Positions 23,873 through 31,586 of a DNA stretch of 45,170 nucleotides are shown piece after piece (positions within the stretch are counted from its first letter, which is position 1; each line of letters begins with the position of its first letter). The DNA lies in contig RFGI01000135.1 of the NCBI GenBank assembly GCA_003696725.1, positions 1 through 45,170 on the forward strand, given 5' to 3'. A model generated the notes under the pieces. The model did no database searches. It worked only from the letters and a program-made list of their open reading frames with translations, and was not told the origin of the DNA. Source of the DNA: Planctomycetota bacterium. Its GTDB lineage: Bacteria > Planctomycetota > Phycisphaerae > Phycisphaerales > UBA1924. A program made the translations under genes and the position numbers.

Positions 23873-24619
23873 ATGCCGACGGTGTTCGATCATGCGCTGG
23901 CGGTGGTGTTCGGCGTGGCGGTTCCCGCGCTGGGGGTGTGGCGCGCCCGCTCGCTGATGCGCCGATGGGACGCGGGCGGCGCGATCTCGCGGACGCGGGT
24001 CTACGCCGAGACCTTGGCCGTGCAGTGGCTGATGGCGGGGCTGATCGTCGCGTGGTGGGCGTGGTCGGGTCGGCCGTGGATCACGCTCTCGGTGGGGGCG
24101 CCGGCGGGGGCGCTGGTGTGGATCATCCTGGGCGTGGTGGGCCTGGCGGGCGTCGGGTTCGCGGTGCAGGTCGCCCGCGTGCGGGCCAGCGACGAGGCGC
24201 GCCGGCGGGTGCGCGGCCAGCTCGGCGCGGTGGCGCCGATCCTGCCCAGAACGCCGGGCGAACTCCGATTGTTCCTGACTCTCGGGGCCACGGCCGGGGT
24301 GTGCGAGGAGCTGCTGTACCGCGGGTACCTGATGTGGTGGGCGGTGTCGCTGGGGTCGCCGGTGTGGTTGGCGGTCCTGGTGACGGCGGCGTTGTTCGGC
24401 GCCGGGCACGCGTACCAGGGCGTCGACGGCGCGATGCGCATCTTCGCCCTGGGCGTGGTGTTCGGCGTGATCGTGACCCTGACGCAATCGATCTGGGTCG
24501 CCGCTGCGGCGCACGTCCTGATCGACGTCGCCAGCGGGGTCACGGCGTATCTGGCCCTGGGCTCCGGGCCCGCCGGGGACCGCTCGCCGGGGCCGCCGGC
24601 CGCGCAGCCCGCCCGTTAG
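23873..24619 (+). CDS. CPBP-family intramembrane metalloprotease
   Basis: 248 residues with about six membrane segments. The CPBP/Rce1-like active site is complete: CEELLYRG (Glu 145, Glu 146, Arg 150), GAGHAYQG (His 179) and AAAHVLIDV (His 214). Bacterial members process prenylated or other membrane proteins or protect against bacteriocins; the substrate here is unknown. It starts 7 bases after the gpmI stop and so belongs to the same run of genes. Its TAG stop also forms the first bases of the -10 hexamer of the next gene. Confidence 0.88.
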   Translation: MPTVFDHALAVVFGVAVPALGVWRARSLMRRWDAGGAISRTRVYAETLAVQWLMAGLIVAWWAWSGRPWITLSVGAPAGALVWIILGVVGLAGVGFAVQVARVRASDEARRRVRGQLGAVAPILPRTPGELRLFLTLGATAGVCEELLYRGYLMWWAVSLGSPVWLAVLVTAALFGAGHAYQGVDGAMRIFALGVVFGVIVTLTQSIWVAAAAHVLIDVASGVTAYLALGSGPAGDRSPGPPAAQPAR

Positions 24620-24622
24620 GCT
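24617..24622 (+). promoter_or_regulatory. -10 hexamer of the SDR gene, leaderless spacing
   Basis: TAGGCT, 8 bases before the ATG and overlapping the stop codon of the protease gene. No ribosome binding site. Confidence 0.4.
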
Positions 24623-24630
24623 CTTGCCCC

Positions 24631-25464
24631 ATGGCGAAGATCGACCTGGCGGGCAAGCCGATCTGCATCACCGGGGCGTCGGCGGGCATCGGCGCGGCGA
24701 CGGCGGTGGCGTGCGCAGACGCGGGGATGCCGGTGCTCCTGGCGGCGCGGCGCGAGGACCGGCTCGTCGAGGTCGCCGACGGCATCCGCGAGCGCGGCGG
24801 CAAGGCCGAGGTCTTCGTCGTCGACGTCGCAGACCCCGACGCCTGCCGGCGGATGATCGCGGCGGCGGAGGACGCCTTCGGCCCGCTCTACGCCGTCTTC
24901 GCCAACGCGGGCTACGGCGTTGAGCGCGCCATGCACGAGATCACCGAAGAGGAGCTCCGCGGGATTTTCGACGTGAACTTTTTCGGCTCCATGCACACGG
25001 TCTGGCCGGCGGTGGAGCGATTCATCGAGCGCCGCACCGGGCATGTTTTGTTCTGCTCGTCGTGCCTGGCGCGGTTCCCCCTGCCGTACTACGCGGCGTA
25101 CTCGGCGACCAAGGCGTCGCAGCACCACGCCGGGCGGGCCATGCGCCTGGAGCTGGCGCCGTACGACGTGCACGTGTCGACCGTGCACCCCATCGGGACG
25201 AAGACGGAGTTCTTCGACGTCGCCGGCGCCAGGAGCGGCGCCGCGTCGCTGATCGAGCACACATCAGACCGCTTTATGCAGACGCCGGAGACGGTGGCTC
25301 AGGCGGTGGTGCGCTGCCTGCGCAAGCCGTGCGCCGAGGTGTGGACGAGCCGGTTCGTCCGGTTCGGGATGATCGCGTCGGCGCTCGTGCCGACGCTGGC
25401 GGACCTGGGCGTGCGGAAGATGGTCCGCCAGCGCCAGGCGCGCGACCGCGGCGCTACACCGTGA
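24631..25464 (+). CDS. Short-chain dehydrogenase/reductase family protein
   Basis: 277-residue NAD(P)-dependent oxidoreductase. Rossmann motif TGASAGIGAA at residues 14-23, NAGYG near residue 91, catalytic Ser 142/143 (LFCSSCLARFP) and the YSATK pair Tyr 156/Lys 160. The Arg-Arg after the second strand (LLAARRED) suggests NADP preference. The C-terminal part (VHPIGTKTEFF and the basic GVRKMVRQRQ tail) resembles DltE-like or classical SDRs of unknown substrate. The last 11 bases overlap the end of the convergent GH35-like gene. Confidence 0.9.
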   Translation: MAKIDLAGKPICITGASAGIGAATAVACADAGMPVLLAARREDRLVEVADGIRERGGKAEVFVVDVADPDACRRMIAAAEDAFGPLYAVFANAGYGVERAMHEITEEELRGIFDVNFFGSMHTVWPAVERFIERRTGHVLFCSSCLARFPLPYYAAYSATKASQHHAGRAMRLELAPYDVHVSTVHPIGTKTEFFDVAGARSGAASLIEHTSDRFMQTPETVAQAVVRCLRKPCAEVWTSRFVRFGMIASALVPTLADLGVRKMVRQRQARDRGATP

Positions 25465-28087
25465 CGAGCCGGCAGGACGCGGGCCCGGCGCCGGTCTCGT
25501 CGAAGATCAGGAGCTCGTTCGGCTCGTCTCGGCGCAGCCACGACGGCGGGACGGGGATCGGCGCCGGCTTGGCCCGGCTCCGCGGGGGGTGCAGCGTCCG
25601 GCCCAGGACCCGGCTGTTGACGAGCGCCGCGCCCTTGCGCAGACCCACCGGGACCAACGCGATCGGTGCATCTTCCGGTCCGTGCGTGAAGACCGCGCGA
25701 TGCCAGGCGGGGCCGGCGGCGCGCCGTGCATCGAACCGCTCAGGGTCGGGCGGCGCCCATGCGCGGGCCGACCACACCGGGGCCCCGGGCAGGTCGGACT
25801 TCGATTCGTACACCGTGACGGCCCGGGCGATCGCCGGCGCGGCCCGTCGGGCGTCGCCCTCGACCGCGAACTGGAGCGTGTTCCCGCCGCGGCGCCGGGC
25901 GTCCGAGGGCAACGCGACGCACGCGCTGTCCCCCGGAGAGAGCCACACAAACGCCCGATCGTTCAGGATCGCCAGCGCGTGAACCGGGAACGACTCGACC
26001 CGCAGATGCAGCGGGGAGGCCCGGCGGTAGGTGAAGCGCCACTCGACGCGGTGGGGGTCGGCGGCGTCTTCGTCGTGGAGGTCCCACACGCGGGCGGGCA
26101 GCTCGCGCGCCGGGTGGACGGGCGCCGCCGGGACCAGCCGAGGTTTGTTCAGCCGCAGCGCGGCGACGAACCTCGGCGGGCCGGTCAGGCCCACGGGCTC
26201 GCCGATCATCCCGCCCGAGTCGGGCCGGCCGAGGTGATCGACGAGGAGCGTGAGGGTGTGCTCGCCCTTGCCCAGCGCGACGGCGGCGGCGCGCGTGCGC
26301 GTGTCGGGCCCGTCGCCGACGACGCCGAGGGGTTCGCCGTCGAGCCAGACGCGGGCGCGGTCGTTGAGATCGAGAAAGCCGAGCGAGCCTCGGGCGGGCT
26401 TGCCGGCGGTGAACCGGCATCGGAGCCAGCGGTAGCCGTCGGCGCCGCCGGTCTCGGGCGGGAGGTCGGCCAGCCGGGCGGGGGCGTCGATCGGGATCCA
26501 GCCATCGTCGTCTGAGACGGCCGGGTCGGCCGCGCTGGACCAGGCCCCCAGGCGCGGGGCGCGACCGGCTTTGGCGGCGCTTCCCGGGGCGGCGACCGCG
26601 GGTGCGATCCCCGTCCGGCGGAGGGTCAGCCCCGCGCCGGGAAGGACGACCGAGTCCTCGTTGAGCTCGGCGCCGGCGGCCTGGTCGGCGTTCAGGAGCA
26701 CGACGGTGACGCCGGCGTGCTCGACGATCGCGGGCGCGTCGCCGGTCGGGGCGGCGGTCTCGAGCTCGGCGCCGTCGATGCTGATCACGCCGCGGGCCCC
26801 CGGCGGGCCGTAGCAGACCAGCGACTCGCCGATCGACGCCAGGGCCGGGAAGGTGGAGTACTCGAGCGTCGCCCGGGCGCCGAGCCGGACGCCCACCAGC
26901 AGCGGCAGGGCCGGCAGGCCGCGCGTCGCGACCTCGACGGCTCGGCCGTCGGGCAGCACAAGCGTGCTCGATGCGGACCGCGCTTGCGGGAAGAGGAACA
27001 CGACGCCCCCTAGTTCACCGCGGAGCGAGACGACGGACTCGCCGGCCTCCGGGGCGGCCGCGACGGGCTGCTCGGCGCCCCAATCGATCGCGGCCAGCAC
27101 CCGCTCGAACGACGCGGCGAAGGTCGCGAGCCTCGCGACCGGCGCCAGGTGCGGCGTGGGCCGACCGGCGGGGTCGATGGGGGCCAGCGGGCGCGACGCG
27201 GGCGTGAAATGACGCGAGGGGTCGGCGCCGTCCCGGCCTGCGAAGAAGCCGGGGGTCAACCCCGCGGCGATCCCATCGACGAACACCTGCCCGCCCGCCG
27301 CGAGGGCGCCGGCGAAGGCCCGGGCGGCGGCGTGCGGGTCGACCGGCGCGGGGGCTTCGGCGAAGGCTTCGTGCCGTGAGAGCGGGATGTCCAGTTCGAT
27401 CGGCGGAGACTCAGGGCGCACGACGCGGAGCTGCCGGACGGTCGTGAAGGGGTCGCCGTCGGCGATCCAGCCGTCGAGCTCGCCCTCGGCGGCGGCGAAG
27501 AGGTTGTTGCCGTTGATGATGGGAACCCGGGCGCCGGCCTCACGCAGGAAGCGGGCCGTCTCGGTCAGGTACTCGCCGGCCAGGGCGTCGGAGCCCTTGA
27601 AATAGGCGTGCTCGTTCTGCACCAGGATGATCGGCCCGCCCGCGCCCCGGGAGAGGAGCTGGAGCCCGCCGACCTCGCCGAACAGCGCGCTGAACCACCG
27701 GCTGACGGCTTCCTTGAAGGCGCCGTCGCCCGTGCGGACGATCTCGGGCCGGCCGTCGACGAGCCAGCCGGGCAGCCCGCCGGCGTCGAACCCCGCGCCG
27801 ACGTACGGGCCGGGCCGAAGGAGGACGAACAGCCGCCGCTCGCCCGCGGCGCGGATGAGCGCGGCGGCGTCCAGGTCGCCCGTGAAGTCGAACGAGCCCG
27901 GCGCGCGTTCGTGCATGGACCAGGCCAGCCGCACGCCGAGCGTGTTGAACCCGGCGGCGCGGACCGAGTCCAGCAGCGCGGGCCAGAGCCGCCGGTCGTG
28001 CCGGCCGAGGTCGATCGTCGCGCCGACGAGCCAACGCCGGCGTTCGTTGATGATGAAGGTGCGCCCGTCGTGGGTGATGGAAGCCAT
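25454..28087 (-). CDS. Diverged GH35-like beta-galactosidase family protein
   Basis: 877 residues, no signal peptide, so probably cytoplasmic. The N-terminal TIM barrel matches GH35: GFNTLGVRLAWSMHE, GSFDFTGDLDAAALI, VLLRPGPYVGAGFDAGGLPGW and GGPIILVQNEHAYF. The Glu of QNEH corresponds to the acid/base of ENEY, but the substrate-binding Glu usual in CAEWDFGG is absent (GAGFDAGG) and I cannot find a clear nucleophile. The C-terminal half is beta-rich, with galactose-binding-like jelly rolls (for example DRARVWLDGEPLGV and RAFVWLSPGDSACV). Function and substrate are uncertain; it could be catalytically changed. TACCTT lies 32 bases upstream. Confidence 0.72.
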   Translation of the reverse strand: MASITHDGRTFIINERRRWLVGATIDLGRHDRRLWPALLDSVRAAGFNTLGVRLAWSMHERAPGSFDFTGDLDAAALIRAAGERRLFVLLRPGPYVGAGFDAGGLPGWLVDGRPEIVRTGDGAFKEAVSRWFSALFGEVGGLQLLSRGAGGPIILVQNEHAYFKGSDALAGEYLTETARFLREAGARVPIINGNNLFAAAEGELDGWIADGDPFTTVRQLRVVRPESPPIELDIPLSRHEAFAEAPAPVDPHAAARAFAGALAAGGQVFVDGIAAGLTPGFFAGRDGADPSRHFTPASRPLAPIDPAGRPTPHLAPVARLATFAASFERVLAAIDWGAEQPVAAAPEAGESVVSLRGELGGVVFLFPQARSASSTLVLPDGRAVEVATRGLPALPLLVGVRLGARATLEYSTFPALASIGESLVCYGPPGARGVISIDGAELETAAPTGDAPAIVEHAGVTVVLLNADQAAGAELNEDSVVLPGAGLTLRRTGIAPAVAAPGSAAKAGRAPRLGAWSSAADPAVSDDDGWIPIDAPARLADLPPETGGADGYRWLRCRFTAGKPARGSLGFLDLNDRARVWLDGEPLGVVGDGPDTRTRAAAVALGKGEHTLTLLVDHLGRPDSGGMIGEPVGLTGPPRFVAALRLNKPRLVPAAPVHPARELPARVWDLHDEDAADPHRVEWRFTYRRASPLHLRVESFPVHALAILNDRAFVWLSPGDSACVALPSDARRRGGNTLQFAVEGDARRAAPAIARAVTVYESKSDLPGAPVWSARAWAPPDPERFDARRAAGPAWHRAVFTHGPEDAPIALVPVGLRKGAALVNSRVLGRTLHPPRSRAKPAPIPVPPSWLRRDEPNELLIFDETGAGPASCRLVTV

Positions 28088-28167
28088 AGCGCAGGGCGGG
28101 TCCCGGAGCGGGAGGGCGCAAGGTACGGGCCGGGCGCGCGGGCCGCAACGACGCCGGCGGCGCGGGG

Positions 28168-28173
28168 TAGACT
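28168..28173 (+). promoter_or_regulatory. -10 hexamer of the TolC-family gene, leaderless spacing
   Basis: TAGACT, 7 bases before the ATG, no ribosome binding site. The same hexamer precedes tsaB and leuS. Confidence 0.5.
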
Positions 28174-28180
28174 CCGAGCC

Positions 28181-29923
28181 ATGATAAACTCACGCAGCGC
28201 GCAGATTCGGTGGGCGTTGACGACGGCGTGGGCGGCGGCGCTCATGGCGCTGGGCGCCTGCTCCCTCCGCGCCACGGACAACAGGCTGAGCCGGCTGGTG
28301 GAGGACTACAGCGAGCGGCTCGACGGGGGCGCCGTCGCCCCGACCCGGGACTACGCCCCGGCGCGTGAGTACCGCGACCGGGCCCAGCTCGAGAAGACGC
28401 CCGCGTCGGTCAACCCCCCGGCCGAGGCCCTGCCCTTCGACCCCGCCGAACCCGACCGGGACGTGCAGGCGCGGCTGGATTCCTACGTCGAGCCGGGCTT
28501 TGCGGGGACGATCATCGACCTGCCCGAGGCGTTCCGCATCGCCCAGCGCTCGGCCCGCGAGTATCTGACGGCGGAGGAAGAGTACATCCTCGCCGCGATC
28601 AGCCTGCTGATCGAGCGGCATCGGTTCAGCCCGCGCTTCTTCAACGACCTCTCGGCGAGCGCGGACGGCTCGTTCGACACGACCAACGCGGACACCGCGA
28701 TCCGCATCGTCAACGAGCTCCGCGCGACCAAGCAGCTGACCACCGGCGGGAGCCTCGAAGCGCGGCTGATCTGGGACGCCGCCCAGACGCTCCGCGAGGG
28801 CGTCACCGGGCAGTACACCTCGGCGACGTCGCTGGTGCTGGACGCCAACATCCCGCTCCTGCGCGGGGCCGGGCCGGTGGCGCGCGAGTCGCTGATCCAG
28901 GCCGAGCGCAACCTGGTCTACGCGGCGCGGGACTTCGAGCGATTCCGGCGCGAGTTCCTGGTCGACATCGCCCGCGACTACTTCAACCTCGTGGCCCAGC
29001 AGGCGGCCATCGCCAACCAGGAGCGGTCGCTCAACAGCCTCCTGCAATCGCAGCAGCGCACCGCGGCGCAGGTCGAGGCGGGCCGGCTGGCGGCGTTCGA
29101 GACCCGGCGGTTCGAGGAGCGCGTGCTCAACACCCGCAACGGGCTCATCACGGCGCGGGAGCGGTTCCTCCTGTCGCTGGACCGCTTCAAGGTCCGGCTC
29201 GGGCTGCCCGTAGAGGAGGAGATCGCCATCGTGCCCACGCGGCTGGAGATCCCCGAGCCGGAGATCACCCCGGCACACGCCACAGCCTTGGCGATGCAGT
29301 ACCGGCTGGACCTCCAGGTCGAGCGCGACCGTGTCGAGGACGCCCGGCGCGGGGTGTCCAACGCGCGCAACGACCTGCTGCCGGACCTGGATCTCGCCGC
29401 GAACCTGACCGTGGGGACGGACCCCAACGACGAGATCGGCAACTTCGACTTCGCGTTCGATGAGGCGGATTACTCGGCGAGCGTGACGTTCGGGCTGCCC
29501 CTGGACCGGCGGATCGAACGGCTGTCGCTCCGCCGGGCGATGATCGGCGCCGAGCGCTCGCGCCGGACCTACGACCAGTTCCGGGACAACGTGATCGTGG
29601 ACGCCCGGGCCGCGGTGCGGGCGATCGACGAGGCGCGGTTCGCGCTGGACCTCGCCGAGCGCCGGGTCGAGATCAACCGGCTGGTGCTCGAGCAGCTCAA
29701 GCTGGAGGAGGCGGACTCCCTGGAGATCACCGACGCCGAGGACCAGCTGCTGGGCTCGGAGAACGACCGCGACGACGCCGTGCGCGACCTGCGCATCGCG
29801 ATCCTGGAGTACCTGCTCTCGACGGGCACCATGCGGGTCACGCCGGGCGGCCAGTTCCAGCCCCTGCCCGGGATGGGCCAGATCGTGCTCGAGCGGGAGG
29901 CGCCCCCGGTCGGTCAGCCATGA
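28181..29923 (+). CDS. TolC-family outer-membrane efflux lipoprotein
   Basis: 580 residues. The N-terminus MINSRSAQIR...LMALGAC is a lipoprotein signal with lipid-modified Cys 27. The rest has the OEP repeat: two halves of long helices with interposed strands, such as VDIARDYFNLVAQQAAIANQ, TRNGLITARERFLLSLDRFK, LALMQYRLDLQ-type and DARRGVSNARNDLLPDLDLAAN, and VIVDARAAVRAIDEARFALD. TolC-like trimers form the outer-membrane exit duct of efflux or secretion machines. No membrane fusion protein or inner-membrane pump is adjacent, so its partner must be encoded elsewhere. Divergent from the GH35-like gene. Confidence 0.87.
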   Translation: MINSRSAQIRWALTTAWAAALMALGACSLRATDNRLSRLVEDYSERLDGGAVAPTRDYAPAREYRDRAQLEKTPASVNPPAEALPFDPAEPDRDVQARLDSYVEPGFAGTIIDLPEAFRIAQRSAREYLTAEEEYILAAISLLIERHRFSPRFFNDLSASADGSFDTTNADTAIRIVNELRATKQLTTGGSLEARLIWDAAQTLREGVTGQYTSATSLVLDANIPLLRGAGPVARESLIQAERNLVYAARDFERFRREFLVDIARDYFNLVAQQAAIANQERSLNSLLQSQQRTAAQVEAGRLAAFETRRFEERVLNTRNGLITARERFLLSLDRFKVRLGLPVEEEIAIVPTRLEIPEPEITPAHATALAMQYRLDLQVERDRVEDARRGVSNARNDLLPDLDLAANLTVGTDPNDEIGNFDFAFDEADYSASVTFGLPLDRRIERLSLRRAMIGAERSRRTYDQFRDNVIVDARAAVRAIDEARFALDLAERRVEINRLVLEQLKLEEADSLEITDAEDQLLGSENDRDDAVRDLRIAILEYLLSTGTMRVTPGGQFQPLPGMGQIVLEREAPPVGQP

Positions 29924-30010
29924 CCCCCGTGATATGGGCTAAACGGCTTGGATAAGGGCGTGCTGGCGCCGGGATGGCCGGAGTTCGGGTGTTTTCCGTA
30001 AGATACTTCC

Positions 30011-30016
30011 TATAAA
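30011..30016 (+). promoter_or_regulatory. Possible -10 of folC
   Basis: TATAAA in a locally AT-rich stretch of the 146-base gap after the TolC-family gene. No good -35 at 16-18 bases, so this is tentative. Confidence 0.25.
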
Positions 30017-30069
30017 ACAGTTACGAGCATCGTCAGGCCGGTTTTTTGGAGGTTTGCCCGAGGGTTGGT

Positions 30070-31542
30070 ATGGTGTGCCCGATCATGGCGAAGACAACCG
30101 CTGCCCCACCCCGAGGGCGCAAAAAAACGACAAGAAGCAGGTCGGCGTCGGCGCCCCGGGGGCCGAAGATCGGCACCTACACCGACGCCGTCCGCTACCT
30201 GACCGAGGACCGGCTGGACCTGGAGCGGACCCGGCTCTCCCGGCTGCGCAAGACGGCGTTCAAGCTCGACCGGATGCGGGCCCTGGCCCGGGCGATGGAC
30301 AACCCGCAGGACGAGCTGCGGATCGTCCACGTCGCGGGGACCAAGGGCAAGGGGTCGGTGTGCGAGATGGTCACCGGCGCCCTGTCGGCGTGCGGGTTCA
30401 CCGTCGGGCTCTACACCAGCCCGCATCTGGTGGACCTCCGCGAGCGGATCCGGGTCGGGGGGGAGATGATCACCTACCCGGCGTTCGCCAAGGCCATGCA
30501 GGCCGTCGCCAAGGCGGCGGCGAAGGTCGAGCGTCGGCACGGGCCGGCGACGTTCTTCGAACTGCTGACCATGGCCGCCTTCCGGCACTTCGCCCACCAG
30601 GCCGTCGACATCGCCGTGATCGAGTGCGGGCTGGGCGGCCGGCTCGACGCGACCAACATCGTGCGCCCGGAGGTGACGGCCGTCACCGGCATCAGCCTGG
30701 ATCACACGGGCGTCCTTGGCGCCACCGAGGCGGACATCGCGCGGGAGAAGGCCGGGATCTTCAAGAAGGGCGTCCCGGCGCTGACCTTCCAGCAGCCGGC
30801 GCCGATCCTCCAGGCCATGCGCGAGGTCGCCGAGGCCGCCGGCACGACCCTCGAGGTCGTCGGCAAGGACGTGGACTTCTCCTCCCGGTTCGAGTCGACG
30901 CCGAAGTACGGCCCGCACACCTGCGTGTGCCTGAACACGCCGCGCAGCGCGTTCGAGCACCTCGTGGTGCCCCTGCCGGGCGAGCACCAGGCGCTCAACT
31001 GCGGGCTGGCGCTGGGGATCCTGGACCGGCTGCGGGCCCTGGGGTTCGACACGCCGGAGACGAAGGTGATCGCGGGGCTGGAGGGGCTCAAGATCCCCGG
31101 GCGGATGGAGCTGGCGCTGCCGTCGCCGCGGGTGCTGCTGGACGGCGCCCACAACGCGGCGAGCATCCAGGCGCTGATGAAGACGATCGGGCTGCACGTG
31201 CCCTACGACTCGATGGTCGTGATCTTCGGGTGCAGCGAGGACAAGGACGCCGACGGGATGCTCCGGCGCCTGGCGCTGGGGGCGGACAAGGTCATATTCA
31301 CCCGCGCGCGGGGCAACCCGCGGGCGCTGGACCCGCACGACCTCAGGGCCCGGTTCGGCGCGATCAGCGGCAAGATGGCCCAGGTCGAGGAGACGCTGCC
31401 CGCGGCGCTGAAGACCGCGGCCCGGGCCGTCGGCCGCGACGACCTGATCTGTGTCACCGGGTCGTTCTATCTGGTGGGCGAGGCGAAGAAGCACCTGGCC
31501 CAGCGGCTGGCCCACGCGAGCGCCCAAGCCGCACGGGCCTGA
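30070..31542 (+). CDS. folC: Dihydrofolate synthase/folylpolyglutamate synthase
   Basis: Mur-ligase-like enzyme that adds glutamate to dihydropteroate and folates. P-loop VAGTKGKGSVCEM near residue 95, FTVGLYTSPHLVDLRERI, FFELLTMAAFRHF, ECGLGGRLDATNIV, GISLDHTGVLG, IAREKAGIFK, and DGAHNAASIQALM in the second domain. At 490 residues it is longer than usual because of a Lys/Arg-rich N-terminal leader of about 45 residues. The start with GAGGG five bases upstream was chosen; the ATG at 30085 is an alternative. Upstream of leuS on the same strand. Confidence 0.93.
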   Translation: MVCPIMAKTTAAPPRGRKKTTRSRSASAPRGPKIGTYTDAVRYLTEDRLDLERTRLSRLRKTAFKLDRMRALARAMDNPQDELRIVHVAGTKGKGSVCEMVTGALSACGFTVGLYTSPHLVDLRERIRVGGEMITYPAFAKAMQAVAKAAAKVERRHGPATFFELLTMAAFRHFAHQAVDIAVIECGLGGRLDATNIVRPEVTAVTGISLDHTGVLGATEADIAREKAGIFKKGVPALTFQQPAPILQAMREVAEAAGTTLEVVGKDVDFSSRFESTPKYGPHTCVCLNTPRSAFEHLVVPLPGEHQALNCGLALGILDRLRALGFDTPETKVIAGLEGLKIPGRMELALPSPRVLLDGAHNAASIQALMKTIGLHVPYDSMVVIFGCSEDKDADGMLRRLALGADKVIFTRARGNPRALDPHDLRARFGAISGKMAQVEETLPAALKTAARAVGRDDLICVTGSFYLVGEAKKHLAQRLAHASAQAARA

Positions 31543-31572
31543 CCCAGGCCGCGGCCCCGGTCCCGGCGCGGG

Positions 31573-31578
31573 TAGACT
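31573..31578 (+). promoter_or_regulatory. -10 hexamer of leuS, leaderless spacing
   Basis: TAGACT, 8 bases before the ATG, no ribosome binding site. Confidence 0.5.
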
Positions 31579-31586
31579 GACCGCCC

